Shown here piece by piece: positions 37,861 to 51,100 of a DNA stretch of 64,000 nt. A program made the position numbers and the translations under genes. Location: the NCBI RefSeq assembly GCF_051014685.1, contig NW_027478965.1, positions 124,001 through 188,000 on the forward strand. The letters run 5' to 3'. This stretch comes from Ptiloglossa arizonensis. Its lineage: Eukaryota > Arthropoda > Insecta > Hymenoptera > Colletidae. Under the pieces are notes generated by a model. The model was not told where the DNA came from. It ran no database searches and was given only the letters and a program-made list of their open reading frames with translations. Numbering within the stretch: the first letter of the stretch is position 1; every line of letters begins with the position of its first letter.

Positions 37861-40835
37861 AAACTGCCATATCTCGCGAACGGATTGACCAATCCGCAAA
37901 ATTTCTGTTGCATCTGAAAGTAGAAACTCGCCCGATTACAACGGTATGTGTAGTCTTCCCCTAGGCCGTTCTAGTTATTCGTTTCGAGCATCAGAACTGA
38001 GAAAATTTTGAGTTTCTCAAGCGTTTCTTATTTCCAAACTGCCATATCTCGCGAACGGATCGACCAATCCGCAAAATTTCTGTTGCATCTGAAAGTAGAA
38101 ACTCGCCCGATTACAACGGTAGGTGTAGTTTTCCCATAGGCCGTTCTAGTTATTCGTTTCGAGCATCAGAACTGCGAAAATTTTGAGTTTCTCAAGCGTT
38201 TCTTACCTCCAAACTGCCATATCTCGCGAACGGATTGACCAATCCGCAAAATTTCTGTTGCATCTGAAAGTAGAAACTCGCCCGATTACAACGGTATGCG
38301 TACTTTTCACCTAGGCCGTTCTAGTTACTCGTTTCGAGCATCAGAACTGCGAAAATTTTGAGTTTCTCAAGCGTTTCTTATCTTCAAACTGCCATATCTC
38401 GCGAACGGATTGACCAATCCGCAAAATTTCTGTTGCATCAGAAAGTAGAAACTCGCCCGATTACAACGGTATGCGTACTTTTCCCCTAGGCCGTTCTAGT
38501 TATTCGATTCGAGCATCAGAACTGCGAAAATTTTGAGTTTCTCAAGCGTTTCTTACCTCCAAACTGCCATATCTCGCGTACGGATTGACCAATCCGCAAA
38601 ATTTCTGTTGCATCTGAAAGTAGAAACTCGCCCGATTACAACGGTAGGAGTAGTTTTCCCCTAGGCGGTCCTAGTTATTCGTTTCGAGCATCAGAACTGC
38701 GAAAATTTTGTGTTTCTCAAGCGTTTCTTACCTCCAAACTGCCATATCTCGCGAACGGATTGACCAATCCGCAAAATTTCTGTTGCATCTGAAAGTAGAA
38801 ACTCGCCCGATTACAACGGTATGCGTACTTTTCCCCTAGGCCGTTCTAGTTACTCGTTTCGAGCATCAGAACTGCGAAAATTTTGAGTTTCTCAAGCGTT
38901 TCTTATCTCCAAACTGCCATATCTCGCGAACGGATTGACCAATCCGCAAAATTTCTGTTGCATCTGAAAGTAGAAACTCGCCCGATTACAACGGTATGCG
39001 TAGTTTTCCCCTAGGCCGTTCTAGTTACTCGTTTCGAGCATCAGAACTGCGAAAATTTTGAGTTTCTCAAGCGTTTCTTATCTCCAAACTGCCATATCTC
39101 GCGAACGGATTGATCAATCCGCAAAATTTCTGTTGCATCTGAGAGTAGAAACACGCCCGATTACATCAGTATGCGTAATTTTCCCCTAGGCCGTTCTAGT
39201 TATTCGATTCGAGCATCAGAGCTGCGAACATTTTGAGTTTCTCAAGCGTTTCTTATTTCCAAACTGCCATGTCTCGCGAACGGATTGACCAATCCGCAAA
39301 ATTTCTGTTGCATCTGAAAGTAGAAACTCGCCCGATTACAACGGTAGGTGTAGTTTTCCCCTAGGTCGTTCTAGTTATTCGTTTCGAGCATCAGAACTGC
39401 GAAAATTTTGAGTTTCTCAAGCGTTTCTTACTTCCAAACTGCCATATCTCGCGAACGGATCGACCAATCCGCAAAATTTCTGTTGCATCTGAAAGTAGAA
39501 ACTCGCCCGATTACATCGGTATGCGTACTTTTCCCCTAGGCCGTTCTAGTTATTCGATTCGAGCATCAGAACTGCGAAAATTTTGAGTTTCTCAAGCGTT
39601 TCTTACCTCCAAACTGCCACATCTCGCGAACGGATTGACCAATCCGCAAAATTTCTGCTGCATCTGAAAGTAGAAACTCGCCCGATTACAACGGTATGTG
39701 TAGTTTTCCCCTAGGCCGTTCCAGTTATTCGTTTCGAGCATCAGAACTGCGAAAATTTTGAGTTTCTCAAGCGTTTCTTACCTCCAAACTGCCATATCTC
39801 GCGAACGGATCGACCAATCCGCAAAATTTCTGTTGCATCTGAAAGTAGAAACTCGCCCGATTACAACGGTAGGTGTAGTTTTCCCCTAGGCCGTTCTAGT
39901 TATTCGTTTCGAGCATCAGAACTGCGAAAATTTTGAGTTTCTCAAGCGTTTCTTATTTCCAAACTGCCATATCTCGCGAACGGATCGACCAATCCGCAAA
40001 ATTTCTGTTGCATCTGAAAGTAGAAACTCGCCCGATTACAACGGTAGGTGTAGTTTTCCCCTAGGCCGTTCTAGTTATTCGTTTCGAGCATCAGAACTGC
40101 GAAAATTTTGAGTTTCTCAAGCGTTTCTTACCTCCAAACTGCCATATCTCGCGAACGGATTGACCAATCCGCAAAATTTCTGTTGCATCTGAAAGTAGAA
40201 ACTCGCCCGATTACAACGGTATGCGTACTTTTCCCCTAGGCCGTTCTAGTTACTCGTTTCGTGCATCAGAACTGCGAAAATTTTGAGTTTCTCAAGCGTT
40301 TCTTATCTTCAAACTGCCATATCTCGCGAACGGATTGACCAATCCGCAAAATTTCTGTTGCATCTGAAAGTAGAAACTCGCCCGATTACAACGGTATGCG
40401 TACTTTTCCCCTAGGCCGATCTAGTTACTCGTTTCGAGCATCAGAACTGCGAAAATTTTGAGTTTCTCAAGCGTTTCTTACCTCCAAACTGCCATATCTC
40501 GCGAACGGATCGACCAATCCGCAAAATTTCTGTTGCATCTGAAAGTAGAAACTCGCCCGATTACAACGGTAGGTGTAGTTTTCCCCTAGGCCGTTCTAGT
40601 TATTCGTTTCGAGCATCAGAACTGCGAAAATTTTGAGTTTCTCAAGCGTTTCTTATTTCCAAACTGCCATATCTCGCGAACGGATCGACCAATCCGCAAA
40701 ATTTCTGTTGCATCTGAAAGTAGAAACTCGCCCGATTACAACGGTAGGTGTAGTTTTCCCCTAGGCCGTTCCAGTTATTCGTTTCGAGCATCAGAACTGC
40801 GAAAATTTTGAGTTTCTCAAGCGTTTCTTATCTCC
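37861..40835 (+). repeat. 2,975-bp 17-mer tandem duplication, copy 1
   Basis: Seventeen family B monomers. Ordered markers are GTGTAGTCTTCC with AACTGAGAAAA, TTTTCCCATAGG, TTTTCACCTAGG, TGCATCAGAAAG, CTCGCGTACGG with TAGGCGGTCC, CATCTGAGAGTAG, ATCAGTATGCGTAATTTTCC, GTTTCGTGCATC and GGCCGATCTAG. Each recurs exactly 2,975 bp downstream. The left edge is set where the preceding monomer (CGATCATCAGAGCTGCG) no longer matches. The boundary could move by tens of bases because neighbouring monomers are so alike. Confidence 0.88.
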
Positions 40836-43810
40836 AAACTGCCATATCTCGCGAACGGATTGACCAATCCGCAAAATTTCTGTTGCATCTGAAAGTAGAA
40901 ACTCGCCCGATTACAACGGTATGTGTAGTCTTCCCCTAGGCCGTTCTAGTTATTCGTTTCGAGCATCAGAACTGAGAAAATTTTGAGTTTCTCAAGCGTT
41001 TCTTATTTCCAAACTGCCATATCTCGCGAACGGATCGACCAATCCGCAAAATTTCTGTTGCATCTGAAAGTAGAAACTCGCCCGATTACAACGGTAGGTG
41101 TAGTTTTCCCATAGGCCGTTCTAGTTATTCGTTTCGAGCATCAGAACTGCGAAAATTTTGAGTTTCTCAAGCGTTTCTTACCTCCAAACTGCCATATCTC
41201 GCGAACGGATTGACCAATCCGCAAAATTTCTGTTGCATCTGAAAGTAGAAACTCGCCCGATTACAACGGTATGCGTACTTTTCACCTAGGCCGTTCTAGT
41301 TACTCGTTTCGAGCATCAGAACTGCGAAAATTTTGAGTTTCTCAAGCGTTTCTTATCTTCAAACTGCCATATCTCGCGAACGGATTGACCAATCCGCAAA
41401 ATTTCTGTTGCATCAGAAAGTAGAAACTCGCCCGATTACAACGGTATGCGTACTTTTCCCCTAGGCCGTTCTAGTTATTCGATTCGAGCATCAGAACTGC
41501 GAAAATTTTGAGTTTCTCAAGCGTTTCTTACCTCCAAACTGCCATATCTCGCGTACGGATTGACCAATCCGCAAAATTTCTGTTGCATCTGAAAGTAGAA
41601 ACTCGCCCGATTACAACGGTAGGAGTAGTTTTCCCCTAGGCGGTCCTAGTTATTCGTTTCGAGCATCAGAACTGCGAAAATTTTGTGTTTCTCAAGCGTT
41701 TCTTACCTCCAAACTGCCATATCTCGCGAACGGATTGACCAATCCGCAAAATTTCTGTTGCATCTGAAAGTAGAAACTCGCCCGATTACAACGGTATGCG
41801 TACTTTTCCCCTAGGCCGTTCTAGTTACTCGTTTCGAGCATCAGAACTGCGAAAATTTTGAGTTTCTCAAGCGTTTCTTATCTCCAAACTGCCATATCTC
41901 GCGAACGGATTGACCAATCCGCAAAATTTCTGTTGCATCTGAAAGTAGAAACTCGCCCGATTACAACGGTATGCGTAGTTTTCCCCTAGGCCGTTCTAGT
42001 TACTCGTTTCGAGCATCAGAACTGCGAAAATTTTGAGTTTCTCAAGCGTTTCTTATCTCCAAACTGCCATATCTCGCGAACGGATTGATCAATCCGCAAA
42101 ATTTCTGTTGCATCTGAGAGTAGAAACACGCCCGATTACATCAGTATGCGTAATTTTCCCCTAGGCCGTTCTAGTTATTCGATTCGAGCATCAGAGCTGC
42201 GAACATTTTGAGTTTCTCAAGCGTTTCTTATTTCCAAACTGCCATGTCTCGCGAACGGATTGACCAATCCGCAAAATTTCTGTTGCATCTGAAAGTAGAA
42301 ACTCGCCCGATTACAACGGTAGGTGTAGTTTTCCCCTAGGTCGTTCTAGTTATTCGTTTCGAGCATCAGAACTGCGAAAATTTTGAGTTTCTCAAGCGTT
42401 TCTTACTTCCAAACTGCCATATCTCGCGAACGGATCGACCAATCCGCAAAATTTCTGTTGCATCTGAAAGTAGAAACTCGCCCGATTACATCGGTATGCG
42501 TACTTTTCCCCTAGGCCGTTCTAGTTATTCGATTCGAGCATCAGAACTGCGAAAATTTTGAGTTTCTCAAGCGTTTCTTACCTCCAAACTGCCACATCTC
42601 GCGAACGGATTGACCAATCCGCAAAATTTCTGCTGCATCTGAAAGTAGAAACTCGCCCGATTACAACGGTATGTGTAGTTTTCCCCTAGGCCGTTCCAGT
42701 TATTCGTTTCGAGCATCAGAACTGCGAAAATTTTGAGTTTCTCAAGCGTTTCTTACCTCCAAACTGCCATATCTCGCGAACGGATCGACCAATCCGCAAA
42801 ATTTCTGTTGCATCTGAAAGTAGAAACTCGCCCGATTACAACGGTAGGTGTAGTTTTCCCCTAGGCCGTTCTAGTTATTCGTTTCGAGCATCAGAACTGC
42901 GAAAATTTTGAGTTTCTCAAGCGTTTCTTATTTCCAAACTGCCATATCTCGCGAACGGATCGACCAATCCGCAAAATTTCTGTTGCATCTGAAAGTAGAA
43001 ACTCGCCCGATTACAACGGTAGGTGTAGTTTTCCCCTAGGCCGTTCTAGTTATTCGTTTCGAGCATCAGAACTGCGAAAATTTTGAGTTTCTCAAGCGTT
43101 TCTTACCTCCAAACTGCCATATCTCGCGAACGGATTGACCAATCCGCAAAATTTCTGTTGCATCTGAAAGTAGAAACTCGCCCGATTACAACGGTATGCG
43201 TACTTTTCCCCTAGGCCGTTCTAGTTACTCGTTTCGTGCATCAGAACTGCGAAAATTTTGAGTTTCTCAAGCGTTTCTTATCTTCAAACTGCCATATCTC
43301 GCGAACGGATTGACCAATCCGCAAAATTTCTGTTGCATCTGAAAGTAGAAACTCGCCCGATTACAACGGTATGCGTACTTTTCCCCTAGGCCGATCTAGT
43401 TACTCGTTTCGAGCATCAGAACTGCGAAAATTTTGAGTTTCTCAAGCGTTTCTTACCTCCAAACTGCCATATCTCGCGAACGGATCGACCAATCCGCAAA
43501 ATTTCTGTTGCATCTGAAAGTAGAAACTCGCCCGATTACAACGGTAGGTGTAGTTTTCCCCTAGGCCGTTCTAGTTATTCGTTTCGAGCATCAGAACTGC
43601 GAAAATTTTGAGTTTCTCAAGCGTTTCTTATTTCCAAACTGCCATATCTCGCGAACGGATCGACCAATCCGCAAAATTTCTGTTGCATCTGAAAGTAGAA
43701 ACTCGCCCGATTACAACGGTAGGTGTAGTTTTCCCCTAGGCCGTTCCAGTTATTCGTTTCGAGCATCAGAACTGCGAAAATTTTGAGTTTCTCAAGCGTT
43801 TCTTACCTCC
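40836..43810 (+). repeat. 2,975-bp 17-mer tandem duplication, copy 2
   Basis: This copy directly abuts copy 1 and shows no difference at the markers compared (GTGTAGTC at 40,923, CATCAGAAAG at 41,411, GAGAGTAG near 42,117, GTGCATCAG near 43,236). Identity ends after almost exactly one period. The next monomers instead restart the unit from an internal point: CTCGCGTACGG at 43,823 matches 41,548 at an offset of 2,275 bp, or 13 monomers, and that match runs to about 45,205. Confidence 0.88.
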
Positions 43811-46800
43811 AAACTGCCATATCTCGCGTACGGATTGACCAATCCGCAAAATTTCTGTTGCATCTGAAAGTAGAAACTCGCCCGATTACAACGGTAGAAG
43901 TAGTTTTCCCCTAGGCGGTCCTAGTTATTCGTTTCGAGCATCAGAACTGCGAAAATTTTGTGTTTCTCAAGCGTTTCTTACCTCCAAACTGCCATATCTC
44001 GCGAACGGATTGACCAATCCGCAAAATTTCTGTTGCATCTGAAAGTAGAAACTCGCCCGATTACAACGGTATGCGTACTTTTCCCCTAGGCCGTTCTAGT
44101 TACTCGTTTCGAGCATCAGAACTGCGAAAATTTTGAGTTTCTCAAGCGTTTCTTATCTCCAAACTGCCATATCTCGCGAACGGATTGACCAATCCGCAAA
44201 ATTTCTGTTGCATCTGAAAGTAGAAACTCGCCCGATTACAACGGTATGCGTAGTTTTCCCCTAGGCCGTTCTAGTTACTCGTTTCGAGCATCAGAACTGC
44301 GAAAATTTTGAGTTTCTCAAGCGTTTCTTATCTCCAAACTGCCATATCTCGCGAACGGATTGATCAATCCGCAAAATTTCTGTTGCATCTGAGAGTAGAA
44401 ACACGCCCGATTACATCAGTATGCGTACTTTTCCCCTAGGCCGTTCTAGTTATTCGATTCGAGCATCAGAGCTGCGAACATTTTGAGTTTCTCAAGCGTT
44501 TCTTATTTCCAAACTGCCATGTCTCGCGAACGGATTGACCAATCCGCAAAATTTCTGTTGCATCTGAAAGTAGAAACTCGCCCGATTACAACGGTAGGTG
44601 TAGTTTTCCCCTAGGTCGTTCTAGTTATTCGTTTCGAGCATCAGAACTGCGAAAATTTTGAGTTTCTCAAGCGTTTCTTACTTCCAAACTGCCATATCTC
44701 GCGAACGGATCGACCAATCCGCAAAATTTCTGTTGCATCTGAAAGTAGAAACTCGCCCGATTACATCGGTATGCGTACTTTTCCCCTAGGCCGTTCTAGT
44801 TATTCGATTCGAGCATCAGAACTGCGAAAATTTTGAGTTTCTCAAGCGTTTCTTACCTCCAAACTGCCACATCTCGCGAACGGATTGACCAATCCGCAAA
44901 ATTTCTGCTGCATCTGAAAGTAGAAACTCGCCCGATTACAACGGTATGTGTAGTTTTCCCCTAGGCCGTTCCAGTTATTCGTTTCGAGCATCAGAACTGC
45001 GAAAATTTTGAGTTTCTCAAGCGTTTCTTACCTCCAAACTGCCATATCTCGCGAACGGATCGACCAATCCGCAAAATTTCTGTTGCATCTGAAAGTAGAA
45101 ACTCGCCCGATTACAACGGTAGGTGTAGTTTTCCCCTAGGCCGTTCTAGTTATTCGTTTCGAGCATCAGAACTGCGAAAATTTTGAGTTTCTCAAGCGTT
45201 TCTTACCTCCAAACTGCCATATCTCGCGAACGGATTGACCAATCCGCAAAATTTCTGTTGCATCTGAAAGTAGAAACTCGCCCGATTACAACGGTATGCG
45301 TACTTTTCCCCTAGGCCGTTCTAGTTACTCGTTTCGTGCATCAGAACTGCGAAAATTTTGAGTTTCTCAAGCGTTTCTTATCTTCAAACTGCCATATCTC
45401 GCGAACGGATTGACCAATCCGCAAAATTTCTGTTGCATCTGATAGTAGAAACTCGCCCGATTACAACGGTAGGTGTAGTTTTCCCCTAGGCCGATCTAGT
45501 TATTCGTTTCGAGCATCAGAACTGCGAAAATTTTGAGTTTCTCAAGCGTTTCTTACCTCCAAACTGCCATATCTCGCGAACGGATTGACCAATCCGCAAA
45601 ATTTCTGTTGCATCTGAAAGTAGAAACTCGCCCGATTACAACGGTATGCGTACTTTTCCCCTAGGCCGTTCTAGTTACTCGTTTCGTGCATCAGAACTGC
45701 GAAAATTTTGAGTTTCTCAAGCGTTTCTTATCTTCAAACTGCCATATCTCGCGAACGGATTGACCAATCCGCAAAATTTCTGTTGCATCTGAAAGTAGAA
45801 ACTCGCCCGATTACAACGGTATGCGTACTTTTCCCCTAGGCCGATCTAGTTACTCGTTTCGAGCATCAGAACTGCGAAAATTTTGAGTTTCTCAAGCGTT
45901 TCTTACCTCCAAACTGCCATATCTCGCGAACGGATCGACCAATCCGCAAAATTTCTGTTGCATCTGAAAGTAGAAACTCGCCCGATTACAACGGTAGGTG
46001 TAGTTTTCCCCTAGGCCGTTCTAGTTATTCGTTTCGAGCATCAGAACTGCGAAAATTTTGAGTTTCTCAAGCGTTTCTTATTTCCAAACTGCCATATCTC
46101 GCGAACGGATCGACCAATCCGCAAAATTTCTGTTGCATCTGAAAGTAGAAACTCGCCCGATTACAACGGTAGGTGTAGTTTTCCCCTAGGCCGTTCTAGT
46201 TATTCGTTTCGAGCATCAGAACTGCGAAAATTTTGAGTTTCTCAAGCGTTTCTTACCTCCAAACGGCCATATCTCGCGAACGGATTGACCAATCCGCAAA
46301 ATTTCTGTTGCATCTGAAAGTAGAAACTCGCCCGATTACAACGGTATGCGTACTTTTCCCCTAGGCCGTTCTAGTTACTCGTTTCGTGCATCAGAACTGC
46401 GAAAATTTTGAGTTTCTCAAGCGTTTCTTATCTTCAAACTGCCATATCTCGCGAACGGATTGACCAATCCGCAAAATTTCTGTTGCATCTGAAAGTAGAA
46501 ACTCGCCCGATTACAACGGTATGCGTACTTTTCCCCTAGGCCGTTCTAGTTACTCGTTTCGTGCATCAGAACTGCGAAAATTTTGAGTTTCTCAAGCGTT
46601 TCTTATCTTCAAACTGCCATATCTCGCGAACGGATTGACCAATCCGCAAAATTTCTGTTGCATCTGAAAGTAGAAACTCGCCCGATTACAACGGTATGCG
46701 TACTTTTCCCCTAGGCCGATCTAGTTACTCGTTTCGAGCATCAGAACTGCGAAAATTTTGAGTTTCTCAAGCGTTTCTTACCTCCAAACTGCCATATCTC

Positions 46801-47190
46801 GCGAACGGATCGACCAATCCGCAAAATTTCTGTTGCATCTGAAAGTAGAAACTCGCCCGATTACAACGGTAGGTGTAGTTTTCCCCTAGGCCGTTCTAGT
46901 TATTCGTTTCGAGCATCAGAACTGCGAAAATTTTGAGTTTCTCAAGCGTTTCTTATTTCCAAACTGCCATATCTCGCGAACGGATCGACCAATCCGCAAT
47001 ATTTCTGTTGCATCTGAAAGTAGAAACTCGCCCGATTACAACGGTAGGTGTAGTTTTCCCCTAGGCCGTTCTAGTTATTCGTTTCGAGCATCAGAACTGC
47101 GAAAATTTTGAGTTTCTCAAGCGTTTCTTACCTCCAAACGGCCATATCTCGCGAACGGATTGACCAATCCGCAAAATTTCTGTTGCATCT
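41806..47190 (+). repeat. Source-like copy of the 6,300/5,775-bp offset duplication
   Basis: This block is matched at 48,106-52,965. The offset is 6,300 bp (36 monomers) up to about 45,300 and 5,775 bp (33 monomers) beyond about 45,826, so three monomers (525 bp) are present here and absent from the other copy. Supporting markers are ATGCGTAATTTTCC (42,148 and 48,448), the internal 13-monomer restart (43,811 and about 50,111), and CCGCAATATTTC (about 46,995 and 52,770). A few substitutions distinguish the copies, such as GGTAGAAGTAG here against GGTAGGAGTAG. Confidence 0.82.
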
Positions 47191-47497
47191 GAAAGTAGAA
47201 ACTCGCCCGATTACAACGGTATGCGTACTTTTCCCCTAGGCCGTTCTAGTTACTCGTTTCGTGCATCAGAACTGCGAAAATTTTGAGTTTCTCAAGCGTT
47301 TCTTATCTTCAAACTGCCATATCTCGCGAACGGATTGACCAATCCGCAAAATTTCTGTTGCATCTGAAAGTAGATACTCGCCCGATTACAACGGTATGCG
47401 TACTTTTCCCCTAGGCCGATCTAGTTACTCGTTTCGAGCATCAGAACTGCGAAAATTTTGAGTTTCTCAAGCGTTTCTTACTTCCAAACTGCCACAT

Positions 47498-48105
47498 CTC
47501 GCGAACGGATCGACAAATCCGCAAAATTTCTGTTGCATCTGAAAAAAGAAACTCGCCCGATTACAACGGTATGTGTAGTTTTCCCCTAGGCCGTTCCAGT
47601 TATTCGTTACGAGCATCAGAACTGCGAAAATTTTGAGTTTCTCAAGCGTTTCTTACATCCAAACTGCCATATCTCGCGAACGGATTGACCAATCCGCAAA
47701 ATTTCTGTTGCATCTGAAAGTAGAAACTCGCCCGATTACAAAGGTATGCGTACTTTTCCCGTAGGCCGTTCTAGTTACTCGTTTCGAGTATCAGAACTGC
47801 GAAAATTTTGAGTTTCTCAAGCGTTTCTTACCTCCAAACTGCCATATCTCGCGAACGGATTGACCAATCCGCAAAATTTCTGTTGCATCTGAAAGTAGAA
47901 ACTCGCCCGATTACAAAGGTATGCGTACTTTTCCCGTAGGCCGTTCTAGTTACTCGTTTCGAGCATCAGAACTGCGAAAATTTTGAGTTTCTCAAGCGTT
48001 TCTTATTTCCAAACTGCCATATCTCGCGAACGGATTGACCAATCCGCAAAATTTCTGTTGCATCTGAAAGTAGAAACTCGCTCGATTACAACGGTATGCG
48101 TAGTT
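47498..48105 (+). repeat. Partial unit of the second octamer
   Basis: About 3.5 monomers with the second-octamer order: GAAAAAAGAAACTCG with GTTACGAGC, then AAAGGTATGCG with CCCGTAGG and GAGTATC, then AAAGGT with CCCGTAGG and TTATTTCC, then the start of CTCGCTCGATTAC. It lies 31 monomers (5,425 bp) before the next occurrence at 52,966. It is cut where the 48,106-52,965 duplication begins, so that block appears to have been inserted into, or exchanged with, a second-octamer array. Confidence 0.78.
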
Positions 48106-51100
48106 TTCCCCTAGGCCGTTCTAGTTACTCGTTTCGAGCATCAGAACTGCGAAAATTTTGAGTTTCTCAAGCGTTTCTTATCTCCAAACTGCCATATCTC
48201 GCGAACGGATTGACCAATCCGCAAAATTTCTGTTGCATCTGAAAGTAGAAACTCGCCCGATTACAACGGTATGCGTAGTTTTCCCCTAGGCCGTTCTAGT
48301 TACTCGTTTCGAGCATCAGAACTGCGAAAATTTTGAGTTTCTCAAGCGTTTCTTATCTCCAAACTGCCATATCTCGCGAACGGATTGATCAATCCGCAAA
48401 ATTTCTGTTGCATCTGAGAGTAGAAACACGCCCGATTACATCAGTATGCGTAATTTTCCCCTAGGCCGTTCTAGTTATTCGATTCGAGCATCAGAGCTGC
48501 GAACATTTTGAGTTTCTCAAGCGTTTCTTATTTCCAAACTGCCATGTCTCGCGAACGGATTGACCAATCCGCAAAATTTCTGTTGCATCTGAAAGTAGAA
48601 ACTCGCCCGATTACAACGGTAGGTGTAGTTTTCCCCTAGGTCGTTCTAGTTATTCGTTTCGAGCATCAGAACTGCGAAAATTTTGAGTTTCTCAAGCGTT
48701 TCTTACTTCCAAACTGCCATATCTCGCGAACGGATCGACCAATCCGCAAAATTTCTGTTGCATCTGAAAGTAGAAACTCGCCCGATTACATCGGTATGCG
48801 TACTTTTCCCCTAGGCCGTTCTAGTTATTCGATTCGAGCATCAGAACTGCGAAAATTTTGAGTTTCTCAAGCGTTTCTTACCTCCAAACTGCCACATCTC
48901 GCGAACGGATTGACCAATCCGCAAAATTTCTGCTGCATCTGAAAGTAGAAACTCGCCCGATTACAACGGTATGTGTAGTTTTCCCCTAGGCCGTTCCAGT
49001 TATTCGTTTCGAGCATCAGAACTGCGAAAATTTTGAGTTTCTCAAGCGTTTCTTACCTCCAAACTGCCATATCTCGCGAACGGATCGACCAATCCGCAAA
49101 ATTTCTGTTGCATCTGAAAGTAGAAACTCGCCCGATTACAACGGTAGGTGTAGTTTTCCCCTAGGCCGTTCTAGTTATTCGTTTCGAGCATCAGAACTGC
49201 GAAAATTTTGAGTTTCTCAAGCGTTTCTTATTTCCAAACTGCCATATCTCGCGAACGGATCGACCAATCCGCAAAATTTCTGTTGCATCTGAAAGTAGAA
49301 ACTCGCCCGATTACAACGGTAGGTGTAGTTTTCCCCTAGGCCGTTCTAGTTATTCGTTTCGAGCATCAGAACTGCGAAAATTTTGAGTTTCTCAAGCGTT
49401 TCTTACCTCCAAACTGCCATATCTCGCGAACGGATTGACCAATCCGCAAAATTTCTGTTGCATCTGAAAGTAGAAACTCGCCCGATTACAACGGTATGCG
49501 TACTTTTCCCCTAGGCCGTTCTAGTTACTCGTTTCGTGCATCAGAACTGCGAAAATTTTGAGTTTCTCAAGCGTTTCTTATCTTCAAACTGCCATATCTC
49601 GCGAACGGATTGACCAATCCGCAAAATTTCTGTTGCATCTGAAAGTAGAAACTCGCCCGATTACAACGGTATGCGTACTTTTCCCCTAGGCCGATCTAGT
49701 TACTCGTTTCGAGCATCAGAACTGCGAAAATTTTGAGTTTCTCAAGCGTTTCTTACCTCCAAACTGCCATATCTCGCGAACGGATCGACCAATCCGCAAA
49801 ATTTCTGTTGCATCTGAAAGTAGAAACTCGCCCGATTACAACGGTAGGTGTAGTTTTCCCCTAGGCCGTTCTAGTTAGTCGTTTCGAGCATCAGAACTGC
49901 GAAAATTTTGAGTTTCTCAAGCGTTTCTTATTTCCAAACTGCCATATCTCGCGAACGGATCGACCAATCCGCAAAATTTCTGTTGCATCTGAAAGTAGAA
50001 ACTCGCCCGATTACAACGGTAGGTGTAGTTTTCCCCTAGGCCGTTCCAGTTATTCGTTTCGAGCATCAGAACTGCGAAAATTTTGAGTTTCTCAAGCGTT
50101 TCTTACCTCCAAACTGCCATATCTCGCGTACGGATTGACCAATCCGCAAAATTTCTGTTGCATCTGAAAGTAGAAACTCGCCCGATTACAACGGTAGGAG
50201 TAGTTTTCCCCTAGGCGGTCCTAGTTATTCGTTTCGAGCATCAGAACTGCGAAAATTTTGTGTTTCTCAAGCGTTTCTTACCTCCAAACTGCCATATCTC
50301 GCGAACGGATTGACCAATCCGCAAAATTTCTGTTGCATCTGAAAGTAGAAACTCGCCCGATTACAACGGTATGCGTACTTTTCCCCTAGGCCGTTCTAGT
50401 TACTCGTTTCGAGCATCAGAACTGCGAAAATTTTGAGTTTCTCAAGCGTTTCTTATCTCCAAACTGCCATATCTCGCGAACGGATTGACCAATCCGCAAA
50501 ATTTCTGTTGCATCTGAAAGTAGAAACTCGCCCGATTACAACGGTATGCGTAGTTTTCCCCTAGGCCGTTCTAGTTACTCGTTTCGAGCATCAGAACTGC
50601 GAAAATTTTGAGTTTCTCAAGCGTTTCTTATCTCCAAACTGCCATATCTCGCGAACGGATTGATCAATCCGCAAAATTTCTGTTGCATCTGAGAGTAGAA
50701 ACACGCCCGATTACATCAGTATGCGTACTTTTCCCCTAGGCCGTTCTAGTTATTCGATTCGAGCATCAGAGCTGCGAACATTTTGAGTTTCTCAAGCGTT
50801 TCTTATTTCCAAACTGCCATGTCTCGCGAACGGATTGACCAATCCGCAAAATTTCTGTTGCATCTGAAAGTAGAAACTCGCCCGATTACAACGGTAGGTG
50901 TAGTTTTCCCCTAGGTCGTTCTAGTTATTCGTTTCGAGCATCAGAACTGCGAAAATTTTGAGTTTCTCAAGCGTTTCTTACTTCCAAACTGCCATATCTC
51001 GCGAACGGATCGACCAATCCGCAAAATTTCTGTTGCATCTGAAAGTAGAAACTCGCCCGATTACATCGGTATGCGTACTTTTCCCCTAGGCCGTTCTAGT

